Below, one piece after another: positions 54,172 through 64,000 of a DNA stretch of 64,000 nucleotides. The stretch is taken from contig NZ_CP141944.1 of the NCBI RefSeq assembly GCF_035658495.1, forward strand, positions 460,001 through 524,000. The letters are read 5' to 3'. Position numbers and translations under genes: made by a program. The notes below the pieces were generated by a model, which worked only from the letters and a program-made list of their open reading frames with translations, ran no database searches and was not told the origin of the DNA. The stretch comes from Novosphingobium sp. RL4 (GTDB taxonomy: Bacteria; Pseudomonadota; Alphaproteobacteria; Sphingomonadales; Sphingomonadaceae). Position 1 is the stretch's first letter; every line of letters begins with the position of its first letter.

Positions 54172-54815
54172 TGGGGTATCCTCAGCTTGCCGGGCGTTAT
54201 GCGCATCCGGGCATTGCCTTCAAGCGTTACGGTGCGGTTTTCGAGGTCGGCGTGCATGGCATCGGCCTTGAAAGGACCGGAGGGCATGGTGCCCTGAACG
54301 CCGCCGGAAGCGACCGCGGTCTTGTTCTTGATGTCGACGTCGACCTTGCTGGTGGTCATGGTGTAGCCATCGGCGGCCTTGAAGTTCACCGGGCCATCCA
54401 CCGCCATCGTATCGTTGTCGAAATTGTAGGCGCCGCGCGGCGCGACGATATCTGCCGGGCCATCGCGCATGCTCATCTTGGCGACGAGCTGCTGCATTTC
54501 GACGATCGGAATTTCAGGCGATCGCTGGACGGCGGTGCCGGCGGTCACCACGAAATCGCGGCCCAGATTGTCCTGGCCTCGATAAGCGGCGTTGGACACG
54601 GCGATCCGCTCCCCGGTCGTATCGACCTTGTTGCGGTCCAGCAGGAAGCTGATCTCACCGCGAGGGGAGAGCGGAACCAGGATCATGACGGCGGCAACCA
54701 GGCCGATACCCGCAGGCAGGGCCTTGGACAGAAATGCCACCATGCGATCGTGCGAACCGCCGGGCGCGGCGAAGTGCCGGCGGCGGTTACGGACCTGGTT
54801 GGCTTCGACCGACAT
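54168..54815 (-). CDS. lptC: LPS export protein LptC
   Basis: A 215-residue bitopic protein anchored by LPAGIGLVAAVMILVPL near residue 35. A periplasmic OstA-like beta fold follows (DNLGRDFVVTAGTAVQRSPEIPIVEMQQLVAKM... then GYTMTTSKVDVDIKNKTAVASGGVQGTMP). LptC hands lipopolysaccharide from the LptBFG exporter to LptA. It is coupled by ATGA to lptA and begins 18 bases after the ribonuclease D stop. The family is weakly conserved, so context adds much of the support. Confidence 0.9.
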   Translation of the reverse strand: MSVEANQVRNRRRHFAAPGGSHDRMVAFLSKALPAGIGLVAAVMILVPLSPRGEISFLLDRNKVDTTGERIAVSNAAYRGQDNLGRDFVVTAGTAVQRSPEIPIVEMQQLVAKMSMRDGPADIVAPRGAYNFDNDTMAVDGPVNFKAADGYTMTTSKVDVDIKNKTAVASGGVQGTMPSGPFKADAMHADLENRTVTLEGNARMRITPGKLRIPQ

Positions 54816-54833
54816 CGCTGGTTGCGCTCCCGA

Positions 54834-55457
54834 TCAGGCGGCTTCGTGGCTGAAGATATCGTGGTTGGGCCAGCCGGCAAGGTCGAGCCGGGCGCGTGCG
54901 GGCAGGAAGTCGAAGCAGGCCTGCGCGATTTCGGTACGGTTCTCTCGTGCAAGCCGCACGACCAGAATCTCATGCATGGCGTGCAGATAGCGCACGTCCG
55001 AGGCGGCATAGTCCTTCTGCGCATCGGTGAGCTCAGCCGCACCCCAGTCGCTCGACTGCTGCTGCTTCGATACTTCCTTGCCCAGAAGCTCGCGCACGAG
55101 GTCTTTCAGACCGTGGCGATCGGTGTACGTGCGCACCAGCTTGCTAGCGATCTTGGTGCAGAACACCGGCGCGGCCGTGACGCCGAGGTAATGTTCGATC
55201 GCAGCGAGGTCGAAGCGGGCGAAGTGATAGAGTTTCAACCGCGAGGGATCGGCCAGCACCGCCTTCAGGTTCGGCGCGGCAAAGTCGCTGCCGGGCGCAA
55301 AGCGGACGAGATGCTCGTCGCCTTTTCCGTCGGAAATCTGGACCACGCAGAGGCGGTCGCGCGGGGTGATCAAACCCATCGTTTCAGTGTCGACAGCGAC
55401 GGGTCCCGGCGCAAGCACGCCCTCGGGGAGATCTTCTTCGTGGAGATAGACAGCCAT
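54834..55457 (-). CDS. rnd: Ribonuclease D (catalytic domain only)
   Basis: A 207-residue 3'-5' exonuclease with DEDDy motifs: D23-T-E25 (AVDTETMGL), YHFARFDLAAIEH, and Y-A-A-S-D-V-R-Y-L at about 150. The C-terminal HRDC domain of long RNase D is missing, as in most alphaproteobacterial short versions. It matures structured RNAs such as tRNAs. The order rnd-lptC-lptA on one strand is shared by many sphingomonads. It diverges from ung, and the start at 55457 leaves out an unconserved upstream ATG. Confidence 0.9.
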   Translation of the reverse strand: MAVYLHEEDLPEGVLAPGPVAVDTETMGLITPRDRLCVVQISDGKGDEHLVRFAPGSDFAAPNLKAVLADPSRLKLYHFARFDLAAIEHYLGVTAAPVFCTKIASKLVRTYTDRHGLKDLVRELLGKEVSKQQQSSDWGAAELTDAQKDYAASDVRYLHAMHEILVVRLARENRTEIAQACFDFLPARARLDLAGWPNHDIFSHEAA

Positions 55458-55551
55458 GGTCCGGAAATGCTTAGGGACTGGGCCTGCGTTAGGCAATGGG
55501 CGGATGGTCCGGGATGCCGGTTACCGCCGACAAATCGGGAGTATGGCGCGA

Positions 55552-56241
55552 ATGGAAACTTCAGTAGCCATGCAGAGCGTGCCGCCATCGTGGCAATCTG
55601 CGCTCGGCCCCGTGCTGGATTCCCCCGAATCGCGCCAGCTCGGTGAATGGCTGAATGCCGAGGAAGCAGCAGGGAAACGGATTTTCCCACCGCGCGGAAG
55701 TCGTTTCAGCGCCCTGGAACTGACACCGCTCGGCGAAGTCCGTGTCGTCATCCTGGGGCAGGATCCCTACCACGGCGCCGGGCAGGCACATGGGCTGGCC
55801 TTTTCCGTCGCCCATGGCGTGCGGGTCCCGCCGTCGCTGGTCAACATGTACAAGGAACTGGCCACCGATTGCGGCATTGCCGCGCCGGGACACGGCAACC
55901 TCGAACACTGGGCCCGGCAAGGCGTACTTCTGCTCAACAATGCGCTGACGGTCGAAGAGGGGCGGGGAGGATCGCACCAGAACAAGGGCTGGGAAGCGAT
56001 CACCGATGCCGCCGTCGCGGCGGTTGCGGCCAAGGAGGAGCCTTGCGTGTTCCTGCTCTGGGGCAATCACGCCAGGAAGAAGGCGATGCGGGTGCCGGGG
56101 CTCGCTTCGAGCCATCACCTGGTGCTGACGGCACCGCATCCCAGCCCGCTCTCGGCCTACGCGGGATTTTTCGGGTGCCGGCATTTCAGCAAGGCGAATG
56201 CGTTTCTCGAAGCGAACGGACGTGGGCGGATCGACTGGTAG
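55552..56241 (+). CDS. ung: Uracil-DNA glycosylase
   Basis: A 229-residue family 1 UDG that removes uracil from DNA. Active-site motif GQDPYHGAGQAHGLAFSV has D71 as the water-activating acid, and the loop APHPSPLSAY has H196. VFLLWGNHA also matches. GGGAG at 55537-55541 precedes the ATG at 55552 by 10 bases, which I preferred to a near-adjacent ATG at 55543. It is monocistronic, divergent from rnd. Confidence 0.95.
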   Translation: METSVAMQSVPPSWQSALGPVLDSPESRQLGEWLNAEEAAGKRIFPPRGSRFSALELTPLGEVRVVILGQDPYHGAGQAHGLAFSVAHGVRVPPSLVNMYKELATDCGIAAPGHGNLEHWARQGVLLLNNALTVEEGRGGSHQNKGWEAITDAAVAAVAAKEEPCVFLLWGNHARKKAMRVPGLASSHHLVLTAPHPSPLSAYAGFFGCRHFSKANAFLEANGRGRIDW

Positions 56242-56283
56242 GTTTGCCACCTGGCGCCCCGGATCACGTTCGGGAGAAGGGGG

Positions 56284-56592
56284 TCAGGCAGCCCGGCCTG
56301 GAATGGCTTCGTCCATGACGTAATGGCTCATTGTGCCGCCCACGCCCAGATCGCCAAAGGCGGCGCGAAAGCGGCCGAAGCTGTCGAGCTTGCGCGCGGA
56401 ATCGTGCGCTTCCATCGAGGTCCACACGACGTTGAACGTGAACTTCGACGGGTTTTCCACACCTCGGCCGAAACGGATCGAAACAACGCCTTCGCAGGCG
56501 GAGAGTTGTTCCAGCCCGACCTCGCGCATGGCGGCGGAAAAGGCTTCCTCCGTGCCGGGGCGGACTTCTATCTCGGCGATTTCCAGCAGCAT
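56284..56592 (-). CDS. Antibiotic biosynthesis monooxygenase-like (ABM fold) protein
   Basis: A 102-residue protein with the ferredoxin-like ABM pattern: MLLEIAEIEVRPGTEEAFSAAMREV, EGVVSIRFGRGVENPSKFTFNVVWTSMEAHD and a C-terminal helix. Members cofactorlessly oxidise or isomerise small aromatic compounds, or bind them. No substrate can be inferred. The ATG at 56592 begins the conserved strand. It lies between ung and gltD, with no clear operon partner. Confidence 0.82.
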   Translation of the reverse strand: MLLEIAEIEVRPGTEEAFSAAMREVGLEQLSACEGVVSIRFGRGVENPSKFTFNVVWTSMEAHDSARKLDSFGRFRAAFGDLGVGGTMSHYVMDEAIPGRAA

Positions 56593-56693
56593 CAGGTCAT
56601 TCTCCCATTCGCCCGCCAAACTCCCCGAGCGTGTTCGCGAGGTCAACGCGGATGCGCCAGAAATCGCTGCCGCGTCGGAATCCTCAGTTCAAA

Positions 56694-56725
56694 CGAAAAG
56701 GGCGCCCGCTGCCGGACGCCCTTCC
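56694..56725 (-). terminator. Terminator after gltD
   Basis: On the minus strand AAGGGCG pairs with CGCCCTT around a GC-rich loop, followed by TTCGTTT. It sits about 25 bases downstream of the gltD stop and closes the gltB-gltD operon. Confidence 0.7.
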
Positions 56726-56747
56726 TGTTCGTTCCACGTGTAACGTG

Positions 56748-58181
56748 TCAGCGCGGCAGTTCGGAAACGCCCATGAGCGCCTCGTCCACCGCGCGGGCGC
56801 ACTGGCGACCTTCGCGGATGGCCCAGACGACCAGCGACTGGCCGCGACGCATGTCGCCACAGGCATAGATTGCCGGATCGCTGGTGCGGTAGTCGGCCAT
56901 GGTGGCCTTGACGTTGCCGCGTGCGTCCAGTTCGACGCCCGACTGGTCGAGCATGCCGGCCTTGCGCGGACCGACGAAGCCCATGGCGAGCAGGATGAGG
57001 TCGGCTTCGAGCGTGAACTCGCTGCCTTCGACTTCCTGCATCTTGCCGTCCTTCCACTCGACGCGGACGCATTCGAGGGCGCGGACGTCGTTGTCGCCGA
57101 TGACGCGCTTGGTCAGCACGGCCCAGTCACGCTCGACACCTTCTTCGTGGCTCGACGAAGTACGCAGCTTGAGCGGCCAGTTCGGCCAGGACATCGCCTT
57201 GTTTTCGTGAAGCGGCGGCTTGGGCATGATTTCGAGCTGGGTGACCGAAGCCGCACCCTGGCGGTTCGAGGTGCCTACGCAGTCGGAGCCGGTGTCGCCG
57301 CCGCCGATGACGATGACATGCTTGCCGGTAGCCGAGAGCGTGCCGCGCGGGGCGGCGCGCAATTCGTCGTCACCCGCGTTGCGCTTGTTCTGCTGGGTCA
57401 GGAACTCCATCGCGAAGCGTACGCCGGGCAGTTCGAAGCCCGGAATGTTCAGCGGACGGGGATCTTCGGCACCGCCGGAGAAGACCACGAGGTCGAAGTT
57501 TTCCTTCAGCGAGGCGACCGATACCGTCACGCCGACTTCGGTGGATGTCCGGAATTCCACGCCTTCCGCCATCATCTGCACGAGACGACGGTTGATGAGG
57601 TGCTTTTCCATCTTGAAGTCGGGGATGCCGTAGCGAAGCAGGCCACCGACGCGGTCGCTCTTCTCGAACACGGTGACCGAGTGGCCGGCGCGGGCGAGCT
57701 GCTGTGCGCAGGCCATGCCTGCCGGCCCGGAGCCGACGACGGCCACCGACTTGCCGGTCTTCTTCGCGGCAGGCTTCGGCGTGATCCAGCCTTCCTGCCA
57801 GCCCTTGTCGACGATCGCGCATTCGATCGACTTGATGGTGACAGGCTGGTCCACGATGTTCAGCGTGCAGGCCGCCTCGCACGGAGCGGGGCAGATGCGA
57901 CCGGTGAACTCGGGGAAGTTGTTGGTCGAGTGGAGGACTTCCAGCGCGTTGCGGAAGTCGTCCTCGTAAACCAGGTGGTTCCAGTCCGGGATGATATTGT
58001 TGACCGGACAGCCGGTATGGCAGTGCGGCACGCCGCAGTTCATGCAGCGTGACGCCTGGTCCTTCAGCGCCTGCGGCGCGAGCGGGACTACGAACTCGTT
58101 GTAGTTCTTGAGGCGCTCCTTGGCATCGCCATAAGTGCGGTCCTGGCGGTCCAGTTCGAGGAAGCCGGTTTCCTTGCCCAT
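56748..58181 (-). CDS. gltD: Glutamate synthase small subunit
   Basis: A 477-residue flavoprotein that feeds NADPH electrons to GltB. The N-terminal iron-sulfur Cys set is C46-x2-C49-x4-C54-x3-C58 ([16 protein letters not shown]), then an FAD motif [15 protein letters not shown] near residue 147 and an NADPH motif [13 protein letters not shown] near residue 290. The C-terminal [19 protein letters not shown] contacts FAD. It follows gltB by 17 bases on the same strand. Confidence 0.97.
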   Translation of the reverse strand: MGKETGFLELDRQDRTYGDAKERLKNYNEFVVPLAPQALKDQASRCMNCGVPHCHTGCPVNNIIPDWNHLVYEDDFRNALEVLHSTNNFPEFTGRICPAPCEAACTLNIVDQPVTIKSIECAIVDKGWQEGWITPKPAAKKTGKSVAVVGSGPAGMACAQQLARAGHSVTVFEKSDRVGGLLRYGIPDFKMEKHLINRRLVQMMAEGVEFRTSTEVGVTVSVASLKENFDLVVFSGGAEDPRPLNIPGFELPGVRFAMEFLTQQNKRNAGDDELRAAPRGTLSATGKHVIVIGGGDTGSDCVGTSNRQGAASVTQLEIMPKPPLHENKAMSWPNWPLKLRTSSSHEEGVERDWAVLTKRVIGDNDVRALECVRVEWKDGKMQEVEGSEFTLEADLILLAMGFVGPRKAGMLDQSGVELDARGNVKATMADYRTSDPAIYACGDMRRGQSLVVWAIREGRQCARAVDEALMGVSELPR

Positions 58182-58198
58182 CTTACTAATTCCCGATC

Positions 58199-62836
<4,638 letters not shown>

Positions 62837-63033
62837 CGATAAAACCCATCCTGTCATTTTTTGTCGGGTTGCCTTCCATGCTCCGCCTCGGCGCGCACGA
62901 ATCGTGCGACGCCGATACGCGTCATGGGGTCCCAAGCGCCCCCATGACGATTACGAGACGTTTTTGCAATGGCGAAGGCAGGGGGTCGCGCAGGATTTAG
63001 TGCGTGTGCACGGTAAAAAAGGGAATTTTGTTA

Positions 63034-63074
63034 TGCAAAAACCCGGAACGGTTGCGCCGGACCGGGTTTTTGCA
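63034..63074. terminator. Bidirectional terminator before gltB
   Basis: TGCAAAAACCCGG (63034-63046) is the exact reverse complement of CCGGGTTTTTGCA (63062-63074), with 5 A/T on both flanks. It lies 28 bases downstream of the acidic-protein gene's stop and about 200 bases upstream of gltB. Confidence 0.85.
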
Positions 63075-63101
63075 GGGATGTGACGTCGATTTGCCGGGGC
63101 G

Positions 63102-64000
63102 TCAGGCGGCGCCGCTCATCCGCTGGAGTGTGGCGAGTGCGGCGCGCAGTGCCTTTTCGGTTTCGGTAGGATCCGGCCGGGCCGGCGGATCGAACGGCCG
63201 ATCGGGCGATGCCTGCGTCATACCGCTCTCTTCGGCATCCGCCGGAAGCATGTTTGCATCGAAATGAACGAAATTCTGCCGCGGGGCCTGACGGGAAAGG
63301 TTCAGCAGGGACGAGTAGCCCTGTTCGAGCACGGCCTCTTCCTCGTCGTCCTCGGGCTTCTCGTCATAGGCGAAGTCCTGCGAGAGAGCGTCGAATTCGG
63401 CATATCGGCCGGCATCTTCCTCTTCTTCGTCCCCGGCCTCGAACGCGTCAGGCCCGATTTCCACTGCAACGGCATGCGCGGTGCCGAGGGAGACCGGCGC
63501 GGCGGCGAGGCTGATATGGCGCGGCGGAAGGTAGCCGGGCAGGGCATCGTCGTCATTTCCGAACGAATCGAGCCCCACCGGGCGCAGGGCCGCCGGGATG
63601 CGGGAAATTGCGGAAGGTCCGTCCTCGCTTTCACCGGGCGCCTTATGCACGGGCAATGCGAATGGGGCGACCGAAGCAAGGCGCGGCAGAGGCGAGCGCA
63701 GGGTTTCGGTGAATGGCGGTTCTGCGAAAGGCGGGGCAGGGAATGCGATGGTTTTCGCCGTCGTGACCGAGGCTTCGGTTGCCGTCGGGAGTTCCGGCGA
63801 ACTTGCGGGTGCATCGGGCGCGAACAGCGGTTGAGGCGCGGGCTGCCCGACGAACGCCGACGAGGAGGGCGTCACGGCGCTGCGCTTGCGGCGCTGTTCT
63901 TCCATCGCAAGGGCGAGGCGTTCGAGCAGTTCGACCTGCGACAGTGTTTCCAGTTCGGCTGCCGCGATTCGTTCCGCGGCATTCCGCGCGCTCTCCGTGT
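63102..64000 (-). CDS. Acidic hypothetical protein, 5' end outside window
   Basis: A frame open from the window edge to a stop at 63102, at least 298 residues (the first visible in-frame ATG, at 63905, is not necessarily the start). The visible part is Pro/Ala/Glu-rich and looks disordered, with an acidic block (FEAGDEEEEDAGRYAEFDAL), a second one (YDEKPEDDEEEAVLEQ), and an end TETEKALRAALATLQRMSG that is helical. Upstream of residue 30 a helix (ERIAAAELETLSQVELLERLALAM) is likely. I recognise no family, so no function is proposed. Confidence 0.75.
   Translation of the reverse strand, partial: TESARNAAERIAAAELETLSQVELLERLALAMEEQRRKRSAVTPSSSAFVGQPAPQPLFAPDAPASSPELPTATEASVTTAKTIAFPAPPFAEPPFTETLRSPLPRLASVAPFALPVHKAPGESEDGPSAISRIPAALRPVGLDSFGNDDDALPGYLPPRHISLAAAPVSLGTAHAVAVEIGPDAFEAGDEEEEDAGRYAEFDALSQDFAYDEKPEDDEEEAVLEQGYSSLLNLSRQAPRQNFVHFDANMLPADAEESGMTQASPDRPFDPPARPDPTETEKALRAALATLQRMSGAA

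Overview
The window is high-GC DNA (roughly 65% G+C by eye) from an alphaproteobacterium, most likely a sphingomonad such as Novosphingobium. The case rests on gene content and order: leuS-lptE-holA, rnd-lptC-lptA, purH-heparinase-rpe, an acetoacetyl-CoA reductase, TonB-free POT/amidohydrolase peptide-handling genes, and a sphingolipid-type lipid cluster. It is a normal, densely packed chromosomal segment with many ATGA/GTGA stop-start overlaps. There is one tRNA. I saw no rRNA, CRISPR array, transposase or integrase.

Layout: 0.1-9.1 kb carries an SMP-30 protein, an M23 peptidase, the DUF455-bcp-glnE operon, an agmatine deiminase and a small-membrane-protein/bestrophin pair. 9.1-14.1 kb carries an LLM-flavin/TPR/hydrolase operon, a GT39-type membrane glycosyltransferase ending in a perfect 21-bp triplicate, and a three-gene membrane-protein/XRE/small-protein operon. 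14.5-22.6 kb has thrS, a GNAT, a spermidine-synthase-like protein, a ferredoxin reductase, queG and a Nat-type ABC exporter. 22.6-31.8 kb has tRNA-Leu(UAA), ihfB, a POT transporter with two secreted amidohydrolases, a hydrolase, dxs, a VOC protein and zur. 32-36.5 kb has purH, a heparinase-like protein and rpe.

37.2-42.1 kb holds a divergent lipid cluster: a sugar/acid-phosphate nucleotidyltransferase, a Tam41-like nucleotidyltransferase, a diacylglycerol/ceramide-kinase-type lipid kinase and a CDP-alcohol phosphatidyltransferase with an extra N-terminal domain. It resembles the genes behind anionic ceramide phosphoglycerate lipids in Caulobacter and is the best candidate here for an under-described pathway. 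44-50.3 kb has leuS-lptE-holA and a polyprenyl-phosphate sugar transferase. 50.3-53.6 kb is a phage-tail-like two-gene module: a 915-residue parallel beta-helix protein preceded by a small gene broken by one in-frame TGA that looks like a former Trp codon. It lies directly downstream of lptA, where I would have expected lptB. 53.7-63 kb holds lptA, lptC, rnd, ung, a small monooxygenase-fold protein and gltD-gltB. The window ends inside an acidic protein of unknown function.

How the genes work together: nitrogen assimilation is represented by gltBD (GOGAT) and by glnE, which adenylylates glutamine synthetase. Envelope biogenesis is represented by lptA/C/E, the sugar transferase, the GT39 protein, M23 and the lipid cluster. 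Peptide uptake and breakdown is represented by POT plus the amidohydrolases. Start sites were chosen from Shine-Dalgarno spacing, stop-start coupling and signal-peptide shape, and several remain tentative as noted.
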